Positions 9,249-17,526 of a stretch of DNA of 64,000 bases are shown piece by piece. The notes beneath the pieces were generated by a model. That model made no database searches and was not told the origin of the DNA. It worked only from the letters and a program-made list of their open reading frames with translations. The first letter of the stretch is position 1. Every line of letters starts with the position of its first letter. The stretch is from Microbacterium oryzae (GTDB taxonomy: Bacteria > Actinomycetota > Actinomycetes > Actinomycetales > Microbacteriaceae): contig NZ_JAUEPM010000007.1 of assembly GCF_030406385.1 (NCBI RefSeq), positions 124,001 to 188,000 of the forward strand, in the 5' to 3' direction. The position numbers were made by a program, and so were the translations under genes.

Positions 9249-10453
9249 CCCTCCAGGTTACGTCGGGCGACCCGTCGGGAGACCCGCCCGAGGCGCTCCG
9301 CGGCCCGCCGCCGGCGGCCCCGCGAGCGGTCGGCGGGCTCGTGCGCGCGCGCGGGATTCTGCTCGAGGGCCCGCTCGTCGCCGCGCTCCTCGACCCGCAC
9401 GCGGCGCGCCGGCAGCGACTCCCCGCGCCGGGAGACATAGGCGACGAGGCGCTCGCGCACGAGGCAGCGGAGGTCCCACAGGTCGCCGGAGTTCGCCGCG
9501 GTCACCGTCGCCCGCACCTGCACGGCGTCCGCACGCGCGTCGACCATGACGAGACCGGCCGAGCGGCCATCCCACGAGGGAGCGGACTCGACGACGCGCT
9601 GCAGCTCCGCGCGGAGGCCGTCGAGGTCGACACCCCAGTCCACGTCGATGAGCACGACGCCGGTGAGCTGCGTCTGCGACCGCGTCCAGTTGGCGTAGGG
9701 CGTCGTGGTGAAGTAGGTGGACGGCAGCACGAGGCGCCGGTCGTCCCAGATCTGCACGACGACGTAGGTGAGGGTGAGCTCCTCGACGACGCCGAACTCG
9801 CCATCCACCTCGACGGTGTCGCCCACGCGCAGCGCGTCGGAGAACGCCAGCTGCATGCCGGCGACGACGTTGCCGAGCGTGGACTGCGCGGCGATGCCGG
9901 CGACGATCGAGGCGACACCGGCCGATGCCAGCAGCGATGTTCCGAAGCTCTCCGCGCCCGGGATCGTCATGAGGATCGTGCCGGCGGTGAGCACGACGAC
10001 GACCACGATGACGAGCCGCCGAATGATGAGGATCTGCGTGCGGCGACGCCGCAGCGTGTAGTCGGCGTCGCCATCCGGAACGCTGCGCGCGAGCAGGCCG
10101 TCGACGAGGAAGAGCAGGATGCTCGCGATGAGCCAGCCGATCGTGATGATCGAGGCGAGCTTCAGGGCATAGCGGATGGCGCCGGCGAGGGCGGGCGCGA
10201 CCTGCTCGAGCGGCTGCGTGGTCGCCACCCAGAGGCCGACCGACAGGATGGTCCAGAACAGCGGCGAGCGCAGCCGGCGGGAGAGGCGCGTGAACAGCTG
10301 GCGGCGACGTCCGAGTGTGCGCATGATGACGCCGAGCACCCAGGTGCACACGAATGCGGCGGCGAGCGCCGCCGCGACCGCGATCGCGACGGCTCCCCAC
10401 TCCCACGCGAGTGAGGCGGCGTCCACGGGCTGTTCGACGTCGAGAGGGAACAT
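9245..10453 (-). CDS. MscS family mechanosensitive ion channel
   Basis: A 402-residue channel with four N-terminal hydrophobic segments before the pore helix and the cytoplasmic beta domain. LLASAGVASIVAGIAAQSTLGNVVAGMQLAFSD (about residues 170-205) is the pore helix and the start of the beta domain; its Gly/Ala pattern matches MscS TM3. GDTVEVDGEFGVVEELTLTYVVV follows as the conserved beta domain. The C-terminus is a basic RRR-rich tail. MscS channels release solutes on hypo-osmotic shock. The ATG lies six bases after TAGCGT, so it may be leaderless, although the intervening GGAGGG also resembles a ribosome binding site. Confidence 0.88.
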   Translation of the reverse strand: MFPLDVEQPVDAASLAWEWGAVAIAVAAALAAAFVCTWVLGVIMRTLGRRRQLFTRLSRRLRSPLFWTILSVGLWVATTQPLEQVAPALAGAIRYALKLASIITIGWLIASILLFLVDGLLARSVPDGDADYTLRRRRTQILIIRRLVIVVVVVLTAGTILMTIPGAESFGTSLLASAGVASIVAGIAAQSTLGNVVAGMQLAFSDALRVGDTVEVDGEFGVVEELTLTYVVVQIWDDRRLVLPSTYFTTTPYANWTRSQTQLTGVVLIDVDWGVDLDGLRAELQRVVESAPSWDGRSAGLVMVDARADAVQVRATVTAANSGDLWDLRCLVRERLVAYVSRRGESLPARRVRVEERGDERALEQNPARAHEPADRSRGRRRRAAERLGRVSRRVARRNLEG

Positions 10454-10459
10454 CCCTCC

Positions 10460-10465
10460 ACGCTA
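10460..10465 (-). promoter_or_regulatory. Leaderless -10 box for the MscS/rarD operon
   Basis: TAGCGT on the minus strand, six bases before the ATG at 10453. Confidence 0.45.
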
Positions 10466-10490
10466 ACGAGGCCCACCTCCGTGGATGCAG

Positions 10491-10521
10491 AAAGGCCCGG
10501 CGCCGAAGCGCCGGGCCTTTT
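10491..10521 (-). terminator. Rho-independent terminator of groES
   Basis: AAAGGCCCGGCGC and GCGCCGGGCCTTT arms around a short loop, starting 14 bases past the groES stop. The stem is flanked by A/T runs on both sides, so it could stop transcription from either direction. Confidence 0.9.
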
Positions 10522-10534
10522 GCGGAGGCTGTCG

Positions 10535-10831
10535 TCAGCGGACGACGACCGCGAGCACGTCGCGGGCCGAGAGCACCAGGTACTCGTCGGCGCCGAACTT
10601 GACCTCGGTTCCGCCGTACTTGCTGTACAGGACGCGGTCGCCGACGGCGACGTCGAGCGGAACGCGGTTGCCGTTGTCGTCGATGCGGCCGGGACCCACG
10701 GCCACGACCTCGCCCTCCTGGGGCTTCTCCTTGGCGGTGTCGGGGATGACCAGACCGCTGGCGGTGGTCTGCTCGGCCTCGACCTGCTTGATGACGATGC
10801 GGTCCTCGAGCGGCTTGATGGAAACCGACAC
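10535..10831 (-). CDS. groES: Co-chaperonin GroES (Cpn10)
   Basis: A 98-residue co-chaperonin that caps the GroEL ring during ATP-driven folding. It starts at GTG (10831) with [20 protein letters not shown]; the mobile loop is [20 protein letters not shown] (about residues 21-40) and the roof beta hairpin [16 protein letters not shown]. It ends in [14 protein letters not shown]. Length and motifs are normal. groEL is not next to it: the downstream gene is the MscS channel, behind a strong terminator. Two CIRCE sites overlap the promoter, so HrcA repression and heat induction are expected. Confidence 0.96.
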   Translation of the reverse strand: MSVSIKPLEDRIVIKQVEAEQTTASGLVIPDTAKEKPQEGEVVAVGPGRIDDNGNRVPLDVAVGDRVLYSKYGGTEVKFGADEYLVLSARDVLAVVVR

Positions 10832-10869
10832 GGTGTACCTCTTCTTTCGTTGCTTCGACGGAAGACTGG

Positions 10870-10896
10870 TTCGCACTCTCATGCCGAGAGTGCTAA
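10870..10896 (-). promoter_or_regulatory. CIRCE operator 1 (HrcA site)
   Basis: Reads TTAGCACTC-N9-GAGTGCGAA on the minus strand; eight of nine arm positions pair and the left arm is a perfect CIRCE half-site. It lies just downstream of the -10 box of groES. Confidence 0.92.
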
Positions 10897-10900
10897 TGCC

Positions 10901-10930
10901 AGCATAGGACGACGCCTGGCACTCATGCAA
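10901..10930 (-). promoter_or_regulatory. groES promoter
   Basis: TTGCAT (-35, at 10925-10930) and TATGCT (-10, at 10901-10906) on the minus strand, spacer 18 bases. The boxes lie between and inside the two CIRCE sites. Confidence 0.7.
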
Positions 10931-10942
10931 CGCGAGTGCCAA
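10916..10942 (-). promoter_or_regulatory. CIRCE operator 2 (degenerate)
   Basis: TTGGCACTC-N9-GAGTGCCAG, centred 46 bases upstream of the first site and covering the -35 box. The arms pair well but differ from the consensus by TTGG for TTAG. Confidence 0.75.
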
Positions 10943-10993
10943 TGCGAGTCGCGCGTCGGTGCCGCGCCCGCGTGACACGGGAGAATGGGAGCC

Positions 10994-12181
10994 ATGGATC
11001 AGGGAGAACTCGACGCGCTGCTCACCTCCGAGGGGCTCGCGCTGCTCGACTCCCTCGACCCCGTCGCGACGACCGCCGACGTCACCCGCGCCGTGTCCCG
11101 CCTGCGCGCGGAGGGGCACTCCCCCGACCTCGTCTCCGCCGTCGTCGGCCAGTCGCGGCTGCGGCTGCGCGCCGAGGCGAAATTCGGTCCGTTCGCCTCG
11201 CGCATGCTGTTCACGCGCGCGGGCGTCGAGCAGGCGACGCGGATGGCCGTGGCCGCGCACCACGCGGCGCGCTTCCGTCGGGCGGGCATCGGCCGGGTCG
11301 CCGACCTCGGCTGCGGCATCGGCGGCGACGCGCTCGCATTCGCCGGCACCGGGCTCGACGTGCTCGCGGTCGATGCGGATCCGGTGACCGCCGCCCTCGC
11401 CGCGTACAACCTCCGCCCGTTCGGCGAGGCGGTCGAGGTGCGCGCCGCCCGCGCCGAGGAGGTCGACCTCGCCGGGTGGGACGCCGTCTGGCTCGACCCG
11501 GCCCGACGCACGGCCGGGCATTCCGAGACCCGGCGCGTGGCGCCATCCGACTACTCGCCCTCGCTCGACTGGGCGCACGAGCTGGGCGAGCGCATGCCCG
11601 TGGGCATGAAACTGGGGCCGGCGCACGATCGCGACGCGATTCCGGACGACGTCGAGGCGCAGTGGGTGAGCGTCGACGGGTCGACCGTCGAGGTCGTGCT
11701 GTGGTCCGGCGCGCTCGCGCGTGAGGGCGTCGGCCGCGCGGCGCTCGTCATCCGCGGCGAGGCGTCGCACGAGCTCACCAGTGCGGGCGACACGGAGGAC
11801 GAGCCGGTGCGCGAGCTGGGGGCGTTTCTGCACGAGCCTGAGGGTGCGGTCATCCGCGCGCGGCTGGTCGGCGAGGTGGCACGCTCGCTCGAGGCGGGGC
11901 CCGTCGCGCCCGGCATCGCGTACCTCACCGGGGATGCGGCCGTGACGACGCCGTTCGTGACGACGTTCCGCGTGCGCGAGACGCTCCCCTCCGACGCGAA
12001 GGCGCTCGCGAAGGCCCTGCGGGCGCGAGGCATCGGCACGCTCGAGATCAAGAAGCGCGGCGTCGACATCGATCCGGCGCTGTTCCGCAAGAAGCTGAAC
12101 CTGCGCGGCGACGAGTCGGCGACGCTGTTCGTGACGCGCGTCGGCGGCAAGCGCACGGCCATCCTCGCCGACCGGGTGTGA
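10994..12181 (+). CDS. Class I SAM-dependent methyltransferase, THUMP-like family
   Basis: A 395-residue protein. [20 protein letters not shown] (about residues 98-117) is the SAM-binding motif I, followed by VLAVDADP as motif [13 protein letters not shown] holds a DPAR catalytic-type motif IV of the kind found in RNA/DNA methyltransferases. The C-terminal part ([19 protein letters not shown], then [19 protein letters not shown]) matches the THUMP-like domain, suggesting an RNA substrate. The ATG at 10994 is preferred to the one at 10985 because GGGAG lies just upstream. It is convergent with the tsaD operon across the R1 repeats. The target nucleoside is unknown. Confidence 0.75.
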   Translation: MDQGELDALLTSEGLALLDSLDPVATTADVTRAVSRLRAEGHSPDLVSAVVGQSRLRLRAEAKFGPFASRMLFTRAGVEQATRMAVAAHHAARFRRAGIGRVADLGCGIGGDALAFAGTGLDVLAVDADPVTAALAAYNLRPFGEAVEVRAARAEEVDLAGWDAVWLDPARRTAGHSETRRVAPSDYSPSLDWAHELGERMPVGMKLGPAHDRDAIPDDVEAQWVSVDGSTVEVVLWSGALAREGVGRAALVIRGEASHELTSAGDTEDEPVRELGAFLHEPEGAVIRARLVGEVARSLEAGPVAPGIAYLTGDAAVTTPFVTTFRVRETLPSDAKALAKALRARGIGTLEIKKRGVDIDPALFRKKLNLRGDESATLFVTRVGGKRTAILADRV

Positions 12182-12185
12182 TCCC

Positions 12186-12421
12186 GTCCGGACGTCGAGC
12201 GAGCGAAGCGAGACGAAATCCGGACCCTCCGTCCGGACGTTGAGCGAGCGAAGCGAGACGACGTCCAGACCCTCCGTCCGGACGTCGAGCGAGCGAAGCG
12301 AGACGAAATCCGGACCCTCCGTCCGGACGTTGAGCGAGCGAAGCGAGACGAAACGCCGCAACCCGCCCTCGACAACGGCCCCCCGCGTTTCGTCTCGGTC
12401 GCTGCGCTCCCTCGCTCAACG
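12186..12421. repeat. R1 repeat array, 45-bp period, between convergent genes
   Basis: Four direct copies of GTCCGGACGTYGAGCGAGCG plus AAGCGAGACG start at 12186, 12231, 12276 and 12321 (exact 45-base period). An inverted copy lies at about 12383-12421 (CGTTTCGTCTCGGTCGCTGC, then CTCAACG). The last direct copy and the inverted copy can form a long hairpin between the methyltransferase gene and the minus-strand operon, so it may act as a bidirectional terminator. Confidence 0.9.
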
Positions 12422-12459
12422 ACCGAGACCGTGCAGAATCCGGGAGACGCCATCCGGGC

Positions 12460-12807
12460 CTACCGCAGGCCGGGCACCGCCAACACGGGCGTCTCGCCGA
12501 GCTGAGCGAGAATCCACACCGCCCACACGCTGCAGCCCACGAGCGCGGCGATGCCCAGTCCGAACCCCCACCACGCCATCGAGCGGTCCGCGTGCCCGCG
12601 CATGAGCGCGATGACCGCGAGCACGACGGCGGCCAGCGCGAGGGGCGCCACCCACGGCGTGAACCACGACGTCGGCAGCGCGAACATCCCCAGCATGAGC
12701 GCGGGCGTCGAGAGCGAGACCCGGCGGCGGACCACCGGGATCGCGGAGGACACCTCGTTCAGCAGCTCGTCGTCGTCGAGCTGTGCGGCGTCCTCGGGCT
12801 CGGTCAT
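12460..12807 (-). CDS. Small membrane protein, DUF4190-like
   Basis: A 115-residue protein with an acidic N-terminus ([19 protein letters not shown]) and three hydrophobic segments (about residues 33-47, 50-68 and 78-100). The [20 protein letters not shown] segment resembles DUF4190-type small membrane proteins. Its ATG overlaps the tsaD stop by four bases, so it is the last gene of the tsaB-rimI-tsaD unit. No function can be assigned. Confidence 0.65.
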   Translation of the reverse strand: MTEPEDAAQLDDDELLNEVSSAIPVVRRRVSLSTPALMLGMFALPTSWFTPWVAPLALAAVVLAVIALMRGHADRSMAWWGFGLGIAALVGCSVWAVWILAQLGETPVLAVPGLR

Positions 12808-13871
12808 GGCACCGGCGCGACCTGGATCTCAGTGACGGGCAGGGTCGAGTCCGCACCGAATGCGAGGGTCGACGGGCGGCGCCCGCTCTGGATGAGCTCC
12901 GACGCGAGCGCGGCGATCATCGCGCCGTTGTCGGTGCAGAGACGCAGCGGCGGGATGCGCACGGTGACGCCGGCGGCCTCCGCGCGGGCGAGCGCGACCT
13001 CCCGCAGGCGGCGGTTCGCGATGACCCCGCCGCCGAGCAGCAGGCGCGGCACGCCGTGCTCGGCGCACGCGTCGAGGGCCTTCGTCACGAGAACGTCGAC
13101 CACGGCCTCGCGGAAGCTCGCCGCGACATCCGCCATCGGGATGGCCTCGCCCTCGGCCTCGCGCTGCTCCGTCCACCGCGCGACGGCGGTCTTGAGGCCC
13201 GAGAAGGAGAAGTCCCAGCGGTGCTTCTCGCGGTCGCTCGCCCGGGAGAGGCCGCGGGGGAAGCGGATGGCGTCGGGGTCGCCGCCGACGGCCGCGCGGT
13301 CGATCTCGGGGCCGCCCGGGTAGGGCAGCCCGAGAATGCGCGCGACCTTGTCGAACGCCTCGCCGGCGGCGTCGTCCACGGTCTCGCCCAGCAGCTCGAC
13401 GTCGCTCGTGAGGTCGCGGACGAGCAGCAGTGAGGTGTGTCCGCCGGAGACGAGGAGCGCGGCCGTCGGGTACTCGAGCGGTTCGCTGTCATCGGCGAGG
13501 AGGTCTGCGGCGATGTGACCGACGAGATGGTTCACGGCGTAGAGCGGCTTCTCGAGCGAGACGGAGAGCGCCTTGGCCGCGCCCACACCCACCATGAGCG
13601 CGCCGGCGAGACCGGGGCCGCTGGTGACGGCGACCGCGTCGATGTCGGCGAGGCGGATGCCGGCCTCGGCCACGGCCTGCTCGATCGCGGGCTGCATCGC
13701 CTCGAGGTGCGCACGGGCGGCGACCTCCGGCACGACACCGCCGAAGCGCGCGTGCTCGTCCATCGAGCTCGCGATCGTGTTCGACAGCAGCGTGCGGCCG
13801 CGGACGATCCCGATCCCGGTCTCGTCGCAGCTCGTCTCGATGCCGAGGACGAGGGGTTCAGCGGGGGTCAT
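12804..13871 (-). CDS. tsaD: tRNA N6-adenosine threonylcarbamoyltransferase TsaD
   Basis: A 355-residue Kae1/TsaD protein that transfers threonylcarbamoyl to A37 of ANN-decoding tRNAs, acting with TsaB and TsaE. It begins with [17 protein letters not shown], the ASKHA phosphate loop. The metal ligands are H115 and H119 in VNHLVGH, and the nucleotide loops [13 protein letters not shown] and [15 protein letters not shown] are present, ending with [14 protein letters not shown]. The ATG (13871) overlaps the rimI stop by four bases. Its partners rimI and tsaB are directly upstream and tsaE a little farther, so the whole t6A set except TsaC is here. Confidence 0.96.
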   Translation of the reverse strand: MTPAEPLVLGIETSCDETGIGIVRGRTLLSNTIASSMDEHARFGGVVPEVAARAHLEAMQPAIEQAVAEAGIRLADIDAVAVTSGPGLAGALMVGVGAAKALSVSLEKPLYAVNHLVGHIAADLLADDSEPLEYPTAALLVSGGHTSLLLVRDLTSDVELLGETVDDAAGEAFDKVARILGLPYPGGPEIDRAAVGGDPDAIRFPRGLSRASDREKHRWDFSFSGLKTAVARWTEQREAEGEAIPMADVAASFREAVVDVLVTKALDACAEHGVPRLLLGGGVIANRRLREVALARAEAAGVTVRIPPLRLCTDNGAMIAALASELIQSGRRPSTLAFGADSTLPVTEIQVAPVP

Positions 13872-14365
13872 GAGCAGGCTCCGGCATCGGCGGGGTCGGG
13901 GGTGCGCGCGGCGCGCCACGCGGGGACGTCGAGGCGCATCACGATCGCGTCGACATCGTCGGGCTGGTAGTACCCGGGGCGGCGCCCGAGTTCGGTGAAG
14001 CCCTCGCTGGCGTACAGCGCCTGGGCGACGGGGTTGTCCGCGCGCACCTCGAGGAACACCTCGCGGACCCGGCGCCGGTCGGCCTCCTCCACGAGCGAGC
14101 GCAGCAGCGCGCGCCCCTGGCCCCGGCCGCGCGCGCTCTCGGCGACGGCGATCGTCTGCACGTCGGCGTCCTTCGAGCCGGGCAGCGCGCGAAGGCCGGC
14201 GTAGCCGACGACCTGCCCGGCCCGCTCGAGGACGAGATAGTGCCCGTGCTCTGAGCCGAGTTCCTCGCGCATCATCGCCTCGCTCCACGCATCCGTGGGA
14301 AACGAGGCGCGCTCGAGCGCGATGATCGGGGGCAGATCGAGGATGGTCGCGGGCCGGATGTTCAC
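13868..14365 (-). CDS. rimI: Ribosomal protein S18-alanine N-acetyltransferase
   Basis: A 165-residue GNAT acetyltransferase. Motif A for acetyl-CoA is [19 protein letters not shown] (about residues 70-88), and motif B includes [18 protein letters not shown], typical of RimI. RimI acetylates the N-terminal alanine of ribosomal protein S18, although actinobacterial members may act on other proteins. The GTG start overlaps the tsaB stop by four bases; tsaD is coupled downstream. The tail after residue 150 is not conserved. Confidence 0.88.
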   Translation of the reverse strand: MNIRPATILDLPPIIALERASFPTDAWSEAMMREELGSEHGHYLVLERAGQVVGYAGLRALPGSKDADVQTIAVAESARGRGQGRALLRSLVEEADRRRVREVFLEVRADNPVAQALYASEGFTELGRRPGYYQPDDVDAIVMRLDVPAWRAARTPDPADAGACS

Positions 14366-15078
14366 GCGCTCACCTTCTTCCGCGGTGCCGGCAGCTTCAC
14401 GTCGGGCGACCGCAGGTACAGCGGCTCGTCGACGTCGGGCGCTTCACCGGCACCGAGGCGGATGGCCGCAACCCGGCCCAGCATCCCGATCGGGATGCGT
14501 GTGGCGGCGAAGATCACGGGATTCGGGAGGAGATATCCGCTCGGGAGGATTTCTGAGCTGGATTCATCCTCCCCATCCGCGATCTCCTCCCGAAGGCGGA
14601 GGGCCGCCAGGAGCGGGTCTCCGTCGAGGTCGGCGTCCCGCGGGCGGAGCTCAGGACCGGCGATCCGGCGCGGCAGGCGCCATCCGTCGGGCTCGCCGTA
14701 GACCGAGATCGCGTTCTCACGACGGCGGGCGTCGGTGGTGACGGCGAACCCGCCGTCGGGGTGCGTGTCGAGGAGCTCCAGTGCGACGGCGTCGTGGCTC
14801 ACGACCGGCAGCACGGGGATGCCGCGGCCGAGCGCGAACACGCGCGCGGCGGCGATGCCGATGCGCAGGCCGGTGAATGGGCCTGGGCCCATTCCCGCCG
14901 CGACATGCGTGATGTCACCGGCCGTGACGCTTGCGTCGGCGAGCGCGCGCTCGAGGAGCGTGCCGATCACCTCGGCGTGCCCGAGGGCGTTCTCGCTCTC
15001 GACGGCGGAGCGGATCTCGCCGTCGGGCGCGACGACCGCCGCGCCCGAGCCGAGGGAGGTGTCGACGGCCAGGATCAT
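14362..15078 (-). CDS. tsaB: tRNA threonylcarbamoyladenosine biosynthesis protein TsaB
   Basis: A 238-residue ASKHA-fold protein, the scaffold partner of TsaD. The N-terminus [16 protein letters not shown] carries the degenerate phosphate loop, and [20 protein letters not shown] (about residues 58-77) is the family signature. The C-terminal domain is variable, as usual. The ATG follows GGAGGAC, and TACGCT ends seven bases before it, so it could start a leaderless or near-leaderless message for tsaB-rimI-tsaD. Confidence 0.93.
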   Translation of the reverse strand: MILAVDTSLGSGAAVVAPDGEIRSAVESENALGHAEVIGTLLERALADASVTAGDITHVAAGMGPGPFTGLRIGIAAARVFALGRGIPVLPVVSHDAVALELLDTHPDGGFAVTTDARRRENAISVYGEPDGWRLPRRIAGPELRPRDADLDGDPLLAALRLREEIADGEDESSSEILPSGYLLPNPVIFAATRIPIGMLGRVAAIRLGAGEAPDVDEPLYLRSPDVKLPAPRKKVSA

Positions 15079-15085
15079 GTCCTCC

Positions 15086-15091
15086 AGCGTA
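15086..15091 (-). promoter_or_regulatory. Leaderless -10 box for tsaB
   Basis: TACGCT on the minus strand, seven bases before the ATG at 15078; GGAGGA between them could also serve as a ribosome binding site. Confidence 0.4.
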
Positions 15092-15185
15092 GTTTCCCGG
15101 GCCTCGGGAACGCCGGGAACGCGCGGGCGGGCAGATGGCGGTGGTGCCGGGTGCCGGGTGCCTCATGCGCGGGCGCCGCCGTGCA

Positions 15186-15267
15186 CACCGCAGGAGATCC
15201 GGCGTGTGCGCCCCGGCTGTCCCGCGTCTGCGCCCTCCCGGCGTCGCGGGCTTCGGATCTCCTGCCG
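15186..15267. repeat. About 81-bp element with inverted ends
   Basis: Bounded by CGCAGGAGATCCGG and CTTCGGATCTCCTGCCG, giving inverted ends of about 11-12 bases. It sits between tsaE and tsaB, both on the minus strand. Its size resembles the R2 elements and the 17.4-kb palindrome, but the sequence is different. The remaining spacer (15092-15185) shows nothing else. Confidence 0.55.
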
Positions 15268-15314
15268 AGTGTCTGCGGGACCTGCCGCACCCTCCGCAGC
15301 CGCCCGCCCCCGGG

Positions 15315-15821
15315 CTACGCCGCGGTGCGCCGCTCGATCCGCACGACGCGCGGGGCGTCTTCGTCGAGCTCGGCCGATGCGCGCGACAGGTCGCCGCACA
15401 TGGTGTCGGAGCCGCGGCCGCCCACGGGCCGGGTGATCTCCACATCCCACCAGACGTCGCGCAGGCCCTCGACCTTGTCGCGGCCCCACTCCATGACGAC
15501 GACGGAGCCGTCCACGTCGATGTCGAGATCGTCGAGCTCGAGCGCCGACGACAGGCGGTACGCGTCGGCGTGCACGAGCGGCGCTCCCCCGACGAGCGAC
15601 GGATGCGTGCGCGCGATGACGAACGTGGGGCTCTGGATGGGCCCGCGCACCCCGAGCTTCTCGGCGAGCCCGCGCGTCAGGGTCGTCTTGCCCGCGCCGA
15701 GCGGCCCGGTGAGGACGACGAGGTCGCCCGCCTCCAGGTGCGCGCCGAGGCGGCGCCCGAGCTCCTCCATGTCGGATGCGGTGGGCACGTCGTGCGTGCC
15801 GAGCAAGTCGTCGGGGATCAT
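15315..15821 (-). CDS. tsaE: tRNA threonylcarbamoyladenosine biosynthesis ATPase TsaE
   Basis: A 168-residue P-loop ATPase that resets the TsaB-TsaD complex in t6A synthesis. The Walker A motif is GPLGAGKTT (residues 39-47); SPTFVIARTH and LVHADAYRL (with the conserved HxDxYR) follow, and VVVMEWGRDKVEGL holds the EW motif. The ATG at 15821 overlaps the alr stop by four bases and is preferred to an upstream extension into alr. The tail after about residue 150 is variable. Confidence 0.92.
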   Translation of the reverse strand: MIPDDLLGTHDVPTASDMEELGRRLGAHLEAGDLVVLTGPLGAGKTTLTRGLAEKLGVRGPIQSPTFVIARTHPSLVGGAPLVHADAYRLSSALELDDLDIDVDGSVVVMEWGRDKVEGLRDVWWDVEITRPVGGRGSDTMCGDLSRASAELDEDAPRVVRIERRTAA

Positions 15822-16924
15822 CCCGTCACCCTCCGTGCCACACGCGGACCGATGCGCGTGACGATCTCGTAGTTGATGGTGGACGCGGCCTCTGCCCACT
15901 CCTCGACCGCGGGTGCGCCCGCGGTCGGATCTCCGAAGAGCACGACCTCGTCACCCACCTCGACGGGCAGGTCGCCCGCCTCGACGACGAACTGGTCCAT
16001 CGCGATGCGGCCGCAGACGCGCAGGCGCTCTCCGCGGATGGCCACCGGCGCGACGTCCGATGCCTGCCGCGGAATGCCATCCGCATAGCCGAGCGGCACG
16101 AGCGCGAGAGTCGTCTCGCATGCCGTCCGGTGCACATATCCGTAGGAGACGCCCTGCCCCTCGGGCACCCGGCGCACCGCAGCGACACGGCCGGTGAGCG
16201 TCATGACCGGCCGCAGCCCGAGGTCCGCCGGGGTGGCGTCGTCGAACGGCGACAGCCCGTAGATGCCGAGACCGACGCGCACGGCGTCGAAGCGCGCGGC
16301 GGGCAGGCGGATGGCCGCCGCTGTCGCGGCGAGGTGGCGGATGGCCGGGGCCAGGCCCGCCTCGGATGCTCCGGCGAGCGCTCCCTCGAAGACACGCACC
16401 TGGTCGAGGTCGTCGGCCTCGCTCGTGCCGGACAGGTGACTGAAGACGCCCTCGACGACGAGTCGCCCACCGCGCTCGAGGCGCGCGGCTTCGGCGAAGG
16501 CCTCGGCCCAGTCCGCGGGGGCGAGCCCGTTGCGTCCGAGTCCGGTCTCGACCTTGAGATGCACGCGGGGTGCGCCCATGCCGGCCGTGTCGCCCGCACT
16601 GGCGATCGCCTCGAGCTGCGGGAGGCGCGAGACGCCCAGTTCGACGCGGGCTGCTGCCGCGGCGACGAAGTCCTCGTTCGGGTCGTGCAGCCAGGCGATG
16701 ATCGGCGCGTCGACCCCGGCCGCGCGCAGCGCGAGCGCCTCGGGGATCTCCGCGACGCCGAGCCGGGTCGCACCCCCCTCGAGCGCGGCGCGTGCGGCGG
16801 TCTCGGCACCGTGGCCGTACGCGTCGGCCTTCACGACCGCGATGAACTCGCGCGTGCCGGCGAGCTCCCGCAGGTGCCGCACGTTGTGGACGATGGCAGC
16901 CCGGTCGATGACGGCCTCGCGCAT
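15818..16924 (-). CDS. alr: Alanine racemase
   Basis: A 368-residue PLP enzyme interconverting L- and D-alanine for peptidoglycan. The PLP lysine is K32 in AVVKADAYGHG, and the catalytic tyrosine of the second subunit lies in QGVSYGYVHR. VRVGLGIYGLSPFDD and LVPLGYADGIPR are further family signatures, and CGRIAMDQFVVE is the C-terminal domain motif. The ATG (16924) has GGGAGGG upstream. It lies 17 bases after acpS and overlaps tsaE, forming acpS-alr-tsaE. Confidence 0.95.
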   Translation of the reverse strand: MREAVIDRAAIVHNVRHLRELAGTREFIAVVKADAYGHGAETAARAALEGGATRLGVAEIPEALALRAAGVDAPIIAWLHDPNEDFVAAAAARVELGVSRLPQLEAIASAGDTAGMGAPRVHLKVETGLGRNGLAPADWAEAFAEAARLERGGRLVVEGVFSHLSGTSEADDLDQVRVFEGALAGASEAGLAPAIRHLAATAAAIRLPAARFDAVRVGLGIYGLSPFDDATPADLGLRPVMTLTGRVAAVRRVPEGQGVSYGYVHRTACETTLALVPLGYADGIPRQASDVAPVAIRGERLRVCGRIAMDQFVVEAGDLPVEVGDEVVLFGDPTAGAPAVEEWAEAASTINYEIVTRIGPRVARRVTG

Positions 16925-16941
16925 GGGCGACCCTCCCCCGC

Positions 16942-17361
16942 TCACAGGACCGGGCCATCCGTCGGGGACGAGACCGGGCCATCCGTCGGGGCGGCACCCG
17001 CGCCATCCGGCCCCTCGGCGACGACGTACGCGACGGCGAGGCCGGCGTCGTGGGAGAGGGAGAGGTGCACGGTGGTGACGCCACGGGCGGCGATCGCGTC
17101 GGCGGTGGCGCCGGAGAACTCGAAGCGCGGGGCCTCGCGTTCGCCGTTGCGAGCGACTTCGGCCTCGGTCCAGGTGAGGCCCTCGGATCCGCCGAGCGCC
17201 TTGATGAGGGCCTCCTTCGCGGCGTAGCGCGCGGCCAGCGACCGCAGCGGCAGCGGCCGTTCGGCGGGCGTGAAGAGACGCTCGCGCAGGCGCGGCGTGC
17301 GCGTGAGGGTGCGCTCGAACCGCGCGATGTCGACCACGTCGACGCCGATTCCGACGATCAT
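16942..17361 (-). CDS. acpS: Holo-[acyl-carrier-protein] synthase
   Basis: A 139-residue phosphopantetheinyl transferase that activates ACP. IVGIGVDVVDIARFE carries the Mg-binding aspartate (D8), and AARYAAKEALIKALG the second metal ligand (KEA) signature; TTVHLSLSHDAGLAVAYVV is the terminal core strand region. The last 20 residues (PTDGPVSSPTDGPVL) are a short duplicated, low-complexity tail. It is first in acpS-alr-tsaE; GAAGG precedes the ATG. A 78-bp palindromic element lies between it and glmS. Confidence 0.92.
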   Translation of the reverse strand: MIVGIGVDVVDIARFERTLTRTPRLRERLFTPAERPLPLRSLAARYAAKEALIKALGGSEGLTWTEAEVARNGEREAPRFEFSGATADAIAARGVTTVHLSLSHDAGLAVAYVVAEGPDGAGAAPTDGPVSSPTDGPVL

Positions 17362-17379
17362 GCTGCTGCCCTTCTCCGC

Positions 17380-17457
17380 CCAGACGACATCGTCTCACCG
17401 GAAGGACACGCTTTGCCGCGTTCTACGGTGTCGCGTCGGTGAGACGACATCGTCTGG
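17380..17457. repeat. 78-bp palindromic element
   Basis: Twenty-base arms CCAGACGACATCGTCTCACC (17380-17399) and GGTGAGACGACATCGTCTGG (17438-17457) pair except for two central bases, and pairing continues imperfectly inward (ACCGGAAGGACAC with GTGTCGCGTCGGT). Each arm is also internally palindromic (AGACGA-CA-TCGTCT). It lies between glmS and acpS, in a region also expected to hold the acpS promoter. Confidence 0.8.
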
Positions 17458-17526
17458 CGGATGGATGCGGACGGACGGGACGCCCTCGCGGGGGCCGAGC
17501 GGGGGCGCGCACGCCGCCGCTCGGAC

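Noticed and set aside
7362..9440. A 692-residue plus-strand open frame across the metal ABC operon and rarD
   Set aside because: It spans two genes on the other strand and the spacer between them, and its sequence is Arg/His/Asp-rich noise.
17361..17526. A glmS-type ribozyme or riboswitch beside glmS
   Set aside because: The structured element is downstream of glmS, not in its 5' region; glmS itself appears leaderless, leaving no room for a ribozyme.
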